A model generated the notes under the pieces. It searched no databases. It was given only the letters and a program-made list of their open reading frames with translations, and had not been told where the DNA came from. A DNA stretch of 64,000 bases, from NCBI RefSeq assembly GCF_030272615.1, contig NW_026729182.1, positions 93,001 through 157,000 of the forward strand, given 5' to 3'. Both the position numbers and the translations under genes were made by a program. Positions 22,056 through 33,883 of this stretch are shown here, piece after piece. The DNA is from Cryptomeria japonica. Its lineage: Eukaryota > Streptophyta > Pinopsida > Cupressales > Cupressaceae. Each line of letters starts with the position of its first letter. Positions within the stretch are counted from its first letter, which is position 1.

Positions 22056-23182
22056 TGTCACGACTCGATTTAGATGATTAAGTTTTAGACTTAGTTGATA
22101 AGTTAGGCATTGATATTACTTGACAATATGGGTTTTGATGTTATTATTTTGACATTATGATGCTTGGTGATATTATTATGCTTGATGACATTTTGTTAAT
22201 GTGATGATTAATTATTATGCCAGTTGATGATAATTATTTGATGATGTTAATAATTGTTTTTTATATGTAATCTGACGACTTTGTTAAGCGCTAGATGGAT
22301 GCAAGGAGGACCATCAAAGACAGACATATGATCGAGGAGGGGTCTCCTAGCTCGTTGACAGTAACCCAAGGAATATGGCCTATGCATTCACACACACACA
22401 TGTAATAATTAAGCAAATTAATTTCGATTTGGGAAATTGATAATGAATAACATTAAGATATAATTGAAGCATAAGATATTAAATTTAAATTAAAAATGTT
22501 AAATAAGAGATTAAAATTAAATGAATTTAAAATATTAATTCATATTAATGACTTATTTGAATTCAAGCATGTTTTAAATCTAACACTTGAGTTCAAATTT
22601 TGATGGAGAGTTAAACTCTCAATAACTTCTTGTCAACTTTCTAGTTGTTTTCCATAACTGGCTAATCAATCTAGTCCAACTCTTGATCAACTTTCTTAAC
22701 TGACTAATCTAATTGAGTTTACTTCACTTCTAACTCTCCAATCACCCTAATTTTTTTGCATTCAAGATCCACTTTTCCTGGATGAAAACCTCAGCTAAAT
22801 TATTTATAAATACTGAGCCAGTTATCATATGAAAGACGTCACCCTAATTTTTCTGCATTCAAGATCCACTTTTCCTGGATGAAAAACTCAGCTAAATTAT
22901 TTATAAATACCGAGCCAATTGTCATATGAAAGACGTCGAAGTTTTAGGCATCACATTTTTTTTTTGTGCTGAGTTGATTTTCTTAGGGGGCTGGGGGGGT
23001 TGAATTGATTGTCAAAGGATAAGGTACTATTGTTTTACCATCACTTCCTCTCCTTTCCATGTGCTGCAGAGGGTACCGATTGGTAGAAAGAGCAACAAGG
23101 AAGATCAATTTGCTGTTGAGGAGGAACCACACCTCCCCCTTCTCACTTTCCTTTCCTACAAATTTCCAATGCCTAATGTTCT
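22056..23182 (+). repeat. LTR-like DNA with a tandemly duplicated TATA segment
   Basis: It opens with TGTCACGACTCGATT, a typical LTR-style start, and carries plus-strand TATA boxes. A 97-bp segment at 22743-22839 is repeated at 22840-22936, so TTATTTATAAATAC occurs twice. The end of this unit is not determined and no coding internal region follows. It could be a solo LTR. Confidence 0.4.
22743..22936 (+). repeat. 97-bp tandem duplication with TATA box
   Basis: Two head-to-tail copies (22743-22839, 22840-22936) that differ at only a few bases, each with GATCCACTTTTCCTGGATG, a TTTATAAATA box and CATATGAAAGACGTC. GATCCAC...CTGGATG forms a small imperfect hairpin in each copy. Confidence 0.85.
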
Positions 23183-23991
23183 TGTATATGGTGAAAATGG
23201 ATAAAATAATATTGAAAGACTAAATGAATTCAACCACAAAACTCTAGCCTAACAACAACAAAGATCCACCATAACATATGAAGATTACCTAAGACAATGC
23301 AAATCAAATGAAATCACAAAGATTATACCATCACATGTCCAATAGGGTTTGGATCTCCATTCTTCCTATCTCCATTGATCTTGCTTGATATATTTGCTCT
23401 CAGATTTTATATGTGAACAAGAGCTCAACAAAGAACGGAAATGTGGTTGCAAGTAGGCTTGATCGCATATAAAAGTTTAAAAGCGTAGTCGGGTAGTCAA
23501 TTGATTAGGATGCATAGATTGATTAGAATGATTGATTAGGGTTGATAATGAAGGAAACATCTCCTTATATAGAAGACAATATAAGAAATAGAGGGATAAG
23601 ATTGAGAGGTGTAAAAGATAAATGGTCGGCTATGATTAGAGGGTAGGTAGAGGAAATAATAAAATAATGAGGGTAGGTAGTGTATGAATTAAGAGATGAA
23701 TGACATGTGTCATAGGTAGAAAAGGTTAATGAATTAATTAAATAAATAAAGATTTATTTAATTAATAGTAGAAGTGGGATCAATTTAATAAATAAGATAT
23801 TTATTTAATTTAGGAAAAGGATAATTTAAATAAATAAAGGTATTTATTTAAATGAGAAATAAGGCTAGAAGAGGATAAATGAATTAATTAAACAAATAAA
23901 GATTTATTTAATTAATAGAAGAATTAGGCTAAAGTAATTAAATAAATAAAGATATTTATTTAATTAGTCATGACAATTTTAGGTGTCTACA
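23183..23991 (+). repeat. LTR-A, probable solo LTR
   Basis: Runs TGTATATGG ... GGTGTCTACA and pairs with LTR-B (30554-31493) at both ends. TATA box CCTTATATAGAAG near 23570. The flanking five bases are GTTCT and CTTCT, four of five identical, as expected for a solo LTR with a decayed target duplication. It holds palindromic AATTAAATAAATAAAGATTTATTTAATT segments. Confidence 0.65.
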
Positions 23992-24329
23992 CTTCTAACA
24001 CCCTCATCTCCTCTCACATTGGCTGCAAGGTGATCTGGTAAATTTTGTTCTTATTCTTTTTTTGCAGACTCAACATATTGATTTGCTTGGTTTTGGTTAT
24101 ATTGTTGGCTTAGTCTTGGATTGTTAATTGCTTTGGTTTTACAAGATTCGATTTGGATAAACCAAATCAATCCCATGAACAAAGGGAATATCGCCACCTC
24201 CCATACTTTATTTTCTTGCCAGTCTTATCGCCCCACACTCTTCTTTGTTCTCCTTCTGACTCAGATCGATTCTCTTTTGAAAAATGTGATTGCCATTTCA
24301 TTAACTCTTGTAGATTTCTCTGAAAACGT

Positions 24330-24332
<3 letters not shown>

Positions 24333-24382
<50 letters not shown>
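24333..24382. repeat. TA microsatellite, 25 units
   Basis: Uninterrupted AT dinucleotide run of 50 bases, next to the probable 3' end of LINE-2. Any reading frame through it is an artefact. Confidence 0.95.
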
Positions 24383-24384
<2 letters not shown>

Positions 24385-24394
24385 ATTTTTGATT

Positions 24395-25332
24395 ACTAAT
24401 GCTTTTTTTTCGTGTTCTACCTCTTATTCGAGTTTTAGCATGAATTGATTTCCAAGAGGGCTTTGGGTATCACTTTTCTCCATTTCTCCCTTCTGCGTAT
24501 TCATTGGTGCTCAGATTTGGATTTATATGTTTGATAAGACCAAATCAACTCCTATGAAGCTATTTGCTCCTTTCAAATTCGATGGAGGGGACTTGTTCAA
24601 GTCCACAATTAAAGAAAGATTAGCCATATAGGGCAAATAATTATAGGCTAGGGTTAGGCTCAAATTATAGTAATAAAGTCTTAGAATCAAACCTTGATTA
24701 AGGGGCTAACCATTAGGTTTTGATTGAGTTGCCACAATTGACCGAGGCAGAGAAGAGTGAATACAAAAAGCGAAATTTATCTTTATACCATGTCTAAAAT
24801 GATTTAACATAGGGAAGAGTTGAGACTGAAATATTTTAAATATGTGCTCAAGAGTCATATAACTCATCAGAACCTCTAAAACATCCTTCCACTCCCTTGG
24901 AAGATCCTCCTTGTTGAACCATTCTACAAATGATTTATTTTTTCACCTTTCATCAGGGATTTCTTGAAGTTGTCATTGTAATTTCCTTTGGGTTTCAAAG
25001 GAAAAGTAGCCAATTCTATTGGGATACCAGTGGCTACATAGATAAGCTCAACAAAAAAATTAAAAGAAATCTCTATGAAATCAACCCACCCTAAACTTTC
25101 TAGGAACAAACAAATCAACCAAAAGGGAAGGGTCATGGCCTACCATTGCCTCTATATAGAAGGAAAAATCCCCCCTTTCAAATGTCAACCATAAAGTGGT
25201 ATCATTTTTCAAGGACACACAATTGTTAGGATCCACTTGAATCAAATCACCACCCATGGTAGGCCTAAGCATAATAGTGGAAGTGACTTTACTCAAAACA
25301 ATCAAATTAGGAAAGTTGGAGACAAAAAGCAC
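24395..25332 (-). pseudogene. ORF3 of LINE-2, plant transposon-protein-like
   Basis: Visible blocks are MGGDLIQVDPNNCVSLK, TLWLTFERGDFSFYIEAMVG, VGWVDFIEISFNFFVELIYVATGIPIE, KKSLMKGEKINHL, then after a frameshift near 24925 WFNKEDLPREWKDVLEVLMSY, MTLEHIFKIF and MLNHFRHGIKINFAF. The tail reads PPSNLKGANSF and MNTQKGEMEKSDTQSPLGN. The pattern F-F-E-MVG-D ... ATG ... GE ... SYxTL---F ... LNHFxHG matches the LINE-1 ORF3, and the position after RNase H is the same. Product and role unknown. Confidence 0.65.
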
Positions 25333-25559
25333 AAAAAGTCAGACTTTAATGATTTTTAAATAGGTGATCCCGTTTGAAAGAGAAAAGGACTTTCCCCACT
25401 TAGGATAATGATGATAGTGGAAAAAGAAAACAAAATAAACCATTACAAATATGACATCCCATATATCAAGTGTCCATACTAGATTTTTGATCATTTAGAA
25501 TCATTGTACCCATATCATCTAGGAGGTCGTGCATAGAGGTCCACACCTTCAATCTTTTT

Positions 25560-26123
25560 ATGAAAGGTCCCAAATTAGCTAGCCTATTAGCTAATGTGTT
25601 CCCTCTTCCTAGAGAGTGTGAGTTAATTTGTATGGTGAAAATCAAAGACGAGATTTCTCATAGTTTAGCTAGGGGATGCCTTACCATTAAGCATCATGAT
25701 TATGTTTCTCGAGTCACCTTCAACAATAATTGTAACAAAGCCTTTATCATTTTCTAGAGATATACCATGGTACATAGGAGCTGCCTTAGCAAAGTTGGAG
25801 GTCTTGACCCCTAAATTGATCATGTAGGAAATAATCAAGCTATCTAACTCATCCCTAATGATGCCTCCCTTTGTCACTCGACTTGGATTTCCCTTTGATG
25901 AGCCGTAAAATGTTAATTTTAGCCAACCAATTTCAAGGGGACTAGTGAATAAAGTTTCTAAATCCAAAGCCCAAGAGATGAAATTAGAGAGGGAGAGAAA
26001 AATCTTCCAATTAGCAATGTTGATCTTAAGAGGCGAGGGGGACTTCTTGTGCTTGGAAGAGGGAAAACACTTGATATTATCCTTTATGTTGTGGATAATG
26101 GAGATCACTAAAGCTTCCCACAA
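25560..26123 (-). pseudogene. RNase H of LINE-2
   Basis: WLKLTFYGSSKGNPSRVTKGGIIRDE, AKAAPMYHGISLEND and IIVEGDSRNIIMML are the RNase H blocks, with Tyr-Gly replacing the first catalytic Asp region (normally DG). After a stop at 25665 another frame continues INSHSLGREGNTLANRLANLG, the usual end. Confidence 0.75.
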
Positions 26124-26996
26124 AAATTTCTTATCCCTAAAAATTATGTTGTTATGCTCTTTCTAAATACTCTAGCTTGAGTGAAGAAAACCCTACCGCT
26201 AAAGCTGAACAATCAAGGGGTGGGAGAATTGGGGGGGGGGGGGTCAAGGAATATGAAACCAACATGGGATCTTTTTGCCAAGTCTAGGTTGAAGAGAATG
26301 TTTAAATAGTACTCACAATGGAATAAGAGATGAATGATAGTTTCTTTAATGTTTTAGCAAAAAAAAAAAACGATTGACCAATTACTTACCTCTTTTCTAG
26401 AGATTATCAATGGCACGAATTTTTCTATGACAAAATATCCACAAAAAAAGTAGACTTTAGGGATGGTTCTACATCTCCATATGTTTCTCCACTCAAATTG
26501 AGGAGGCCACAAAGGAGAGAAGAGATTGAATCTAGACTTGACCGATTAAATCCCATCCTTAGAAGAAGGCCAAACCAGAATATCAAGAGAATGAGGTCTA
26601 TAAAATATTTGCATGTTATAGATCGAGGAGTTCAATAGTAGCAACATGAATTGTGGGATCAAATTTTTTAGGATCAGTTTTCTAAGGAGACGAAGAAATA
26701 TTCCAATAGTCCTTGACAATGACATAAAGTCTCCTAGTTAAGTCCACCTCAATAGCCAAGCATAGAGGGTGGAACTATAGAGGAACATAAGAGGCCCAAG
26801 GATCCTTCCAAAAGTAGACTAGTTCACCATTACCTAGCTTCCAAATCACATTATTGCTTAATAAGGATCTATTTTTAAGAATGCTATTGTAGATGTGATA
26901 ACCATGAGGCAAAGTGTCCAAATGAAGAAACAATCTTCCTTCCCTTCCTTGCAAATATTTAGCTCTCAAAACACTTGACCAGTTAGAGGGAATCAT
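26124..26996 (-). pseudogene. Post-RT zinc-finger region of LINE-2
   Basis: WSSVLRAKYLQGREGR, SILKNRSLLSNNVIWKLGNGELVYFWKDPWA is the segment found between RT and RNase H in plant LINEs (the WxIGxGxxVxFWxDxW type motif). The zinc ligands further down are too degraded to assign. Confidence 0.65.
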
Positions 26997-27265
26997 AAGA
27001 ATTATCTAGCTAAATTTTGAGAGAAAATAAGTATTCGAGGTTTTAGTATTTCTAATGTTAAGGCCCCTTGACTTTTTACAAGAGAAAAACATCTCCTAAT
27101 CCACAATGGATACATGATTCTTTTGATCCATCCTTGACTAGAGGAAACTTCTTTGACTCTATTCTAACTTCTTAGTCTATGAAGAAAGAATTTGAAAAAG
27201 AGAAAGAAGAGAGATATAGGTACTTTGGAGAGAAGCCTTAACCAAGTAGAATTTCCCAATATTAC

Positions 27266-28270
27266 TCAAAGGAGACCTTTCCAACCAGCAAGTGTTTTTT
27301 GAATCTGTTTCAGTAAAGATGACCAAACAAAACTATAAAATTTTGATGTTGTTAAGTGCATACCCAAATAGGATGAAGGAAGGTTGGAGATTTGACACTT
27401 TAGCAAACTAGCAATACAGACTTGAAGAGAGGGATGGACATGCATGAAATATAAAGTAGTTTTTTTTAGATTTATCTTTTGACCTAGGACCATAGCTTAA
27501 TCTAACAAAATAGAGACCCAACCCTTAGCCTCCACCATGGAAGAATACCCAATGAATATGGTATCATCAACAAAACATTGATGGGAAACAAACTAAGGGG
27601 ACAAAGATAGCCTAACACATTGAAAGAGGCATGTTCTCACACTATTATCGATGTTTTTTCCAACCACATCAACCAATAGAATGAACAAGTAGGGAGAGAG
27701 AGGATCCCTTTGATGGACCCCTCCAAAGACCAAGAAAAAACCTTAAGGGGAGCCATAAACAAGAATAGAGAACATAGGGGAATGATTGAGAACTTCAATC
27801 ATTTGCAAAATCTTGCCACAAAACTTGAACTTACTTAAAACCCTTGAGAGGAATAGCCATGATACTGTGTTATATGTTATAGAAATGTCCAAATTTAAGA
27901 GCATAGTTTATCTCTTACTTTTTTACCTAGAAGAAACCCCTTCTAGTGGGCATTAATCATGTTAATGATTTAATTTGATTGACCACCAGTTTAGAAAAAA
28001 ACTTATGTAGAGTATTACAAAGGTTGATAGGCCTAAACTTTGACATTCTATTTGCACCAACCTTTTTAGGGATAAGGACATTATTTCTCTAAGAGGCCTG
28101 TGAGTAGATTGAAACTCCTTGATAGCTAAAATAACATCAGGACCCACAATACTCCAATGCATTTGACAAAAAGTCAAGGGGAATCCATTTAGACTTAGGA
28201 ACTTAAAGGGGCTAAGAGAAAAGACCACAATTTTTGCTTCTTCTAAAAATCTAAGTTCTAGGGCCTCCAA
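27266..28270 (-). pseudogene. RT of LINE-2
   Basis: Fingers: LSLNGFPLTFCQMHWSIVGPDVI and IKEFQSTHRPLREI near 28100-28200. Thumb: GQKINLKKTTLYF, ISNLPSSYLGMHL, LLKQIQKTLAGWKGLL at 27266-27493. Between them the catalytic palm is spread over several frames: plus-strand TTTGTTTCCCATCAATGTTTTGT encodes the HQCFVDD-type motif on the minus strand near 27570-27590. Confidence 0.7.
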
Positions 28271-28499
28271 ATCATGGGGAAAGGGAGTTGGGAATAGCCT
28301 AAAGGATTATATTTGAAACTTGATTGAAGAGGGGATAAGAATTAGGGGGTGGATTGAGAAGATTCTTGAAAAAATTGACTCCTTCCTGGTAGATCTATTC
28401 AACGTGATAGAAGACCGTACTATCTACCCAGATAAGTTCAAAAATTCTATTGCTTTTATTATGCTTGTGGATAGATTGATGAAATAAATTAGTGTTCAG

Positions 28500-29600
28500 A
28501 TTACTCTCCTTAATCCATTTAAGTATGAATCTTTGCTTCTAAAAAATCTTCTCTTTTTCCACAAGATTATGAAGCTTTCTCAAGAGAACTTTCTTATAAA
28601 GCTAGCTTGGGAGAGGCCCCAACCTTGTCCATGTAAATATTGATAGAAATAATTTGAACTTTAATGTCCTTCTGAGAGAAGATGTTACAAAATGAAAACT
28701 CTTTCCACTCAATGAGATTTCTCTTTATTATTTTAAGTTTTTGAACTAAATAAAATATTGTATTCTCTTGAACCTCCAAATCCCACCAAAGAGCTAAAAT
28801 CCCCTTCAAATTAGGTTGATGGGTCCATAATAGTTTGACGCTGAAGGGAAATTTTATAGTAGGCTTGGAAAGGAGCCAATGGAGGAGGCTAGGAAAATGA
28901 CTAGAGCCAAAATGAATCATCGAAGAAGGGTGACCATGATTAATGAGATTCCAAGAGGATATTAGACAACAATCAAGGCAGACCTAGATGTAGCCATATC
29001 CAGATCTCTTATTGGACCAAATACATTTCATCCCTTCTAAATCCAATTCAATTAAACCCCCATGAATCAAAAGAAGATGGAGATCCACCATAATATTAGA
29101 AAAGTGACCGACACCCCCTATTTTCTATGGGGTCAAAAGGGGAGTCTTAAAATATCCCATAAGCATCCAATTGGAATCCTAGAAATTAACTTTGAGGCTA
29201 AGAAGGGAATACCATTGACCTCTCCTCATCACTTGATTATTTGAGAGAATAGATGATTGAGAGGATCCTTTTTGAATTGTTGGCCACATCATAAAAGAAG
29301 TTATTAAGATAATGTTCATCTTTAGAGTTGAGAACACTAGTTAAGTTGTGGGGTTTCCATAATGTCATTAAACCCCTAGAGGCACCATCTACATCCACAA
29401 CCAAAGAATTAGAGAAATGCTAGATAAACTTACTCACTTTGACAAAAGCATTAACACTCATATTGGTTTCCCGAAGAAGAAGAATCTCAGGTTTGATTTT
29501 TTTAATGATATTTTTTATTATATTTTTCTTATGAAGAATATTTAACCCCCTTTTATTCCAAGAGAGAATGATCAATTTTTAGATTTCCCCAAATAGGGAT
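28500..29600 (-). pseudogene. Endonuclease domain of LINE-2
   Basis: Starts LIILSWNKRGLNILHKKN, then IKPEILLLRETNMSVNAFVK, the first two blocks of the apurinic-like endonuclease of plant LINEs that nicks the target site. Further down DHFPI-region remnants and FPFSVKLLWTHQPNLKG, LWWDLEVQENTIFYLVQKLKIIKRNLIEW form the link to RT. Confidence 0.75.
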
Positions 29601-29619
29601 CCTCTAGAGTACTCTTGCA

Positions 29620-30553
29620 TTGAATGACCACATCTCTTACCACATTTGACTGTCATGTTTCTTTGGTAGGCTTGCAGCTAGGTTTCAAATCTTTTCCCAC
29701 ATCCGTAGTTTTTCTTAGGCTCTTGAATGAGGAAGAAGGAGTAGAAGGGATCCTAATAAAAGAAAGAGGCCTAGAAGAACCCACCAGAGGAGAAGGAAAG
29801 AGGATCTCGACGAGGGCTGAGTCTCGCTTAAATAGGACCACTTCAAAAGGGTTGAATTGAGACTTTGAAGAGAGGACTAGAGGGGATGAGGTCCAACACC
29901 ACAATGGACCATCAGAGGGTGGGGGCATGTAGTTCTCTTGAGTTGGGGCCGTTGAATCTAAAAATAAAGATTTTTTAGAAGCCAAATTCTTGAGTAACAC
30001 AAAAGTAGAAGGAGATCTTTCTGACCGACCATCAGGAGAGTTAGTAGTCAGATCATTAGAAGGAGAAATATTTAAGACCAAAACATTGACAAGGACCTCC
30101 TTAGATATCTTAGGAACCAATGAATCCAATTGAGGGATAGAAGCTTAAAAATGACACCTCTAAGATGGAGAGTTGAGGAAGACAAAATGGTCATAGAACA
30201 ATCAACTAAAATCCCCTCCTCGATGGAAGACTAGATCCAAAACCTGTTTGGAGATATAAGACTCGAGAACTTCCAATACTGGTGGAGTAGTAAGTGATCA
30301 CTTCCACTTAAATAGAGGAAGAGGGATAACCTTCCTACAACTAGCTTTAGGGCAAGCATCACTTTGGTGACTTGGTAAAGAGAAAATATGGCAAAAAGAG
30401 GTAGAATTTTAAAATTCTAGGAGTTGAGACTAGGAATCAAAATGGGATTCCAACCTCACTGAATTCGATAATACCTTGTGATGTTCAATGTTAACAAAAA
30501 AGTGAGTGAAAACTAGCCTATATTTGCTTTTTAATGATAATATCAATAGAGAG
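29620..30553 (-). pseudogene. ORF1 C-terminal part of LINE-2
   Basis: Reads through a Ser/Pro-rich tail (PSNDLTTNSPDGRSERSPST) after a degraded zinc knuckle (FCHIFSLPSHQSDACPKA, with Ser replacing the expected Cys/Gly). Position upstream of the endonuclease fits a LINE ORF1 nucleic-acid-binding protein. Truncated at LTR-B. Confidence 0.5.
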
Positions 30554-31493
30554 TGTATACGATGAAAATGGAATGTTAAAACTATTGTAAAACCAACAAA
30601 GATCCAGCCACATAAAACCCTAGTTCTACAATTAAGATCTACCATACAACAATGAAGAACCTAAAACATGCAAAATATAAAAAACATGAAAGATTATACC
30701 ATTCACATGCTTAGTAAGGTTTGATTTCAATTTTTTCCTATCTTCATCGATCTTGTTTGATATAATTGTTCTCAAATTTTGTATTGTGCACAAGATCTCA
30801 ACAAAGAACAAATTGTGGTTGTGTAGATGCTTGATTGCTTGATCGCATGAAGGATTGATTGATCACATACTAAATCATCAGGGTTGGTAAGGATGAAAGG
30901 ATCCTCTTATATAGAAGACACCTTATAAAATAGAGGGATATAATTAAGAGGTGAAAGGATAAATGGTTGGCTAGGATTAAATGGTAGGTAGAGGAAATAA
31001 TAAAATATTAGAGAGGTTGTTAAAGGAAAATTAAGAGATGGATAACAAGTGTCATGGAGGGAAAAAGCTAATTAGTTAATTAAATAAATAAAGATCTATT
31101 TAATTAATAGAAGAGGTGGGACCAATTAAATAAATAAAATGTTTTTTTATTTAATGTAGGGAAAGGATAATTTAAATAAATAAAAATATTTATTTAAATA
31201 GCTTGGAAAGGATAATTTAAATAAATAAAAATATTTATTTAAATAGGGAAAGGATAATTTAAATAAATAAAAATATTTATTTAAATAGGGAAAGGATAAT
31301 TTAAATAAATAAAAATATTTATTTAAATAGGGAAATGATAATTTAAATAAATAAAAATATTTATTTAAATAGGGAAAGGCTAGAAGAGGATAAATGAATA
31401 TTTAAATAAATAAAAATCTATTTAATTAATAGAAGGCTTAGGATAAAATAATTAAATATATAAATCAGACTAGAACAATTTTAGGGGTCTACA
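30554..31493 (+). repeat. LTR-B, same family as LTR-A
   Basis: TGTATACGATGAAAATGG ... AGGGGTCTACA, plus strand, with TATA box CTCTTATATAGAAG near 30905. About 130 bp longer than LTR-A, mainly because of a 42-bp tandem array. No matching target duplication is visible (GAGAG versus TTTTA). Confidence 0.7.
31159..31372. repeat. 42-bp hairpin minisatellite inside LTR-B
   Basis: Five units starting at 31159, 31205, 31247, 31289 and 31331 (first 46 bp, then 42 bp). Each has TTTAAATAAATA, AAAA, TATTTATTTAAA, a perfect 12-bp inverted repeat. LTR-A has one such unit, so the array expanded in this copy. Confidence 0.9.
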
Positions 31494-31672
31494 TTTTAGA
31501 GCATCCTTGTGCTTAGTCAACCCTAAATGAATGGGGTAATGGTAGGAAGTAGGTTTAATTTGAATTTAAAATGTAAAATTAGTGGATAACAGATGCACAG
31601 GAATAATAGATAAATGGATAGAACAATTGTATAAGTTATGAGAAAACATGAAAGATAATAAGTAGTAGATAT

Positions 31673-32848
31673 TGTGTCGACTTGAATTTCATCATCAAAA
31701 TACTACCTGCAGCAAGTTAGTTTCACAAAATACAAAGAAACTGCTACAGGAAATCCAAAATCAACCAATGAAACTACATGAAATACATATGAAATAAAAA
31801 TACTATTATTGCCTTCATGATTTATGTCTCATTGTGTCCTAACTCCACTATTCCTGGTTTTAGATGGTGTGCTCTCAGACAAGCACCAATTGCTTCCAAG
31901 ATGGCATATGAAGAATGGACTGATAACTAGTAGTTAACTAATGCTATGATATGAAATGCTAAATGATTATACTTATTTGCTTCAAGATAAAAAACTCACG
32001 GATGCATAAGTTTTCACAAATGATTAGCTTTGGAAACTCACTTGAAGACTAACTTGAAAACTAACTCTCTATCATCTCAAACTCCCGATCTTATAGACTT
32101 TGAGAGGATAAGATGATGTGGCCTAGATCAATGATCATGATCAGATCTGGAGATTTGGATGGCAGTGAGAAAAGGTGAAGGTTGAGAGAAAGGGGGAAGG
32201 AGAAGAAAAGTGTCACTCATCTCAGCTTGACTGGGTTGCTGACTGAGGGAATCTAGGGATGGTTGGAGAAGATTTAGGCATGAGAGGACAACTGGACTCA
32301 AGTCCTTCCTAAGATGTAGGGATTTTGGAGGGAATATAGAAGAAGGTTATGAAATGTGTGTATGTACACAATATTTTATTAAATTTGGAGGTTGAAGATA
32401 AGTGGCTAATAAATATTTTATTTATTTTAATTTGTTAAATTAATTTAGCCACATGATAGATGAGTTGGCAAAGGAAATATGAAGTGGAGATGGAAGGTAA
32501 GTTGGAAATGAAATTAAATAATTTAAGAAATCATTTAATATTTGAGACTATAGGATAGGAGAATAATCATTAAATATTAGATATTTAAATGATTGGAAGA
32601 AATAATTAAATATTAGATATTTAATTAATTGATTAAAAGGATAATTAAATATTAGATATTTAATTAATTAGAGGAATAGGATAGATGAATTAATTAATAA
32701 AATATTTCAATAAAATTAATTAATAGAAAGACACGAAATGAATTAAATAAATTAATCTTTTCAAATTAACTATTTAATAGAAGAATAAACATTAAATAAA
32801 TACAAAATATTTATTTAATCGCTCATAGCCAATTTTTATGTGTATACA
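31673..32848 (-). repeat. 3' LTR of Gypsy-2
   Basis: 1176 bp. Contains repeated palindromes of the ATTAAATATTAGATATTTAATTAATT type at 32560-32680. It carries about 600 bp (31970-32590) that is missing from the other LTR. Confidence 0.9.
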
Positions 32849-32862
32849 TTTTTCCCCTCTTT
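32849..32862 (-). promoter_or_regulatory. Polypurine tract of Gypsy-2
   Basis: Minus strand CAAAGAGGGGAAAAA directly before TGTATACACATAAAA, the LTR start. This primes plus-strand DNA synthesis and fixes the LTR boundary. Confidence 0.8.
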
Positions 32863-33043
32863 GAAATGATGTCAAGACAACATTATTTCAAAGATTAAAT
32901 CAAGTCTCGTTAATGTACCTGATAGAGATAAAAATCTTGATTGTGTGCCCCCTCGGGAGATTGATCGTGAATTTGTTGAATAATTTTGATAAGCAATTGA
33001 TCTCACGGAAATTGAAAATATCCATCAATTAAATTTATTCATA

Positions 33044-33264
<221 letters not shown>

Positions 33265-33507
33265 ATTGCCCCATTGAAAAACATTAATTGCCCTTCCAAA
33301 TAGGAAATATAAAATTAACCAAAGTTAATTTTATTTTCATTTACATCCTTGTCAGCTTTGTGAAGAAATTGTCTTGGTGAGGTGGCAAAATGGTGATCCC
33401 GTTGGAGAACCATCAATTTGAGCGCATTCGATGATATCAACGACCTCCTGAGAATGGCTTTTCAGTATGTATCTTATCCCAAATTTCTCACAACTTGTCA
33501 TTTGAGT

Positions 33508-33545
<38 letters not shown>

Positions 33546-33591
33546 CCACGTTTTTTGGCTATTTTTGAATTTTTTCGATTTTTGGAATTAT

Positions 33592-33883
33592 ATTTAGCGT
33601 TTTGTTTTTTGTTGTATCGCTTTTCCATGTAAAGTTAGCGCATTTGATAAGTTTAGCGCATATGCTCATTAGGGTAGCGCATGTGTGATGTATGTTAGCT
33701 ATTTTGCTTGGTCAACACTTTTGGTCTAAGTGTTTGAGCTTGTGATGCTGAAAACAACACTTTTGTTCATTTCACGCATATGCTCGAAAGTTTAGCACTT
33801 TTGTTAAAAAGGTTCACGCATACGTATGGTTTAGCGCTTGTGTTTAATAGAATAGTGCTTTTGTTAAAAGGATTAATGCTTTT
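33592..33883 (+). repeat. TTAGCGC-type repeat array, leader of the antisense gene
   Basis: At least ten degenerate copies of TTAGCGC(A/T)TTTG, for example TTTAGCGCATATG, TTTAGCACTTTTG, TTTAGCGCTTGTG, ATAGTGCTTTTG, mostly about 20-21 bp apart. The same motif in the opposite orientation fills 51003-51223. It lies upstream of the plus-strand plant mobile domain gene. Surrounding DNA (32863-34270) has no other gene. Confidence 0.75.

Larger units (their letters stand above)
24395..30553 (-). mobile_element. LINE-2: L1-type non-LTR retrotransposon with extra 3' ORF, old copy
   Basis: Minus-strand order: ORF1 end with a degraded zinc knuckle, endonuclease, RT, post-RT zinc region, RNase H and ORF3. 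Almost the whole coding order of a plant L1 is kept, but stops and frameshifts are frequent. The 5' end stops exactly at the start of LTR-B (30554). LTR-A lies beyond its 3' end. Much more decayed than LINE-1. Confidence 0.75.

Noticed and set aside
26231-26243. Run of 13 G as a quadruplex or regulatory site
   Set aside because: Plain homopolymer in a decayed LINE, with length uncertain in any assembly.
31159-31372. CRISPR-like regular repeats (also 51003-51223)
   Set aside because: No unique spacers and no cas genes; units are contiguous or degenerate tandem repeats inside plant retroelements.
23183-31493. Single LTR element with LINE-2 as its internal region
   Set aside because: No shared target duplication, no primer site after LTR-A and no polypurine tract before LTR-B; kept only as a low-interest finding.
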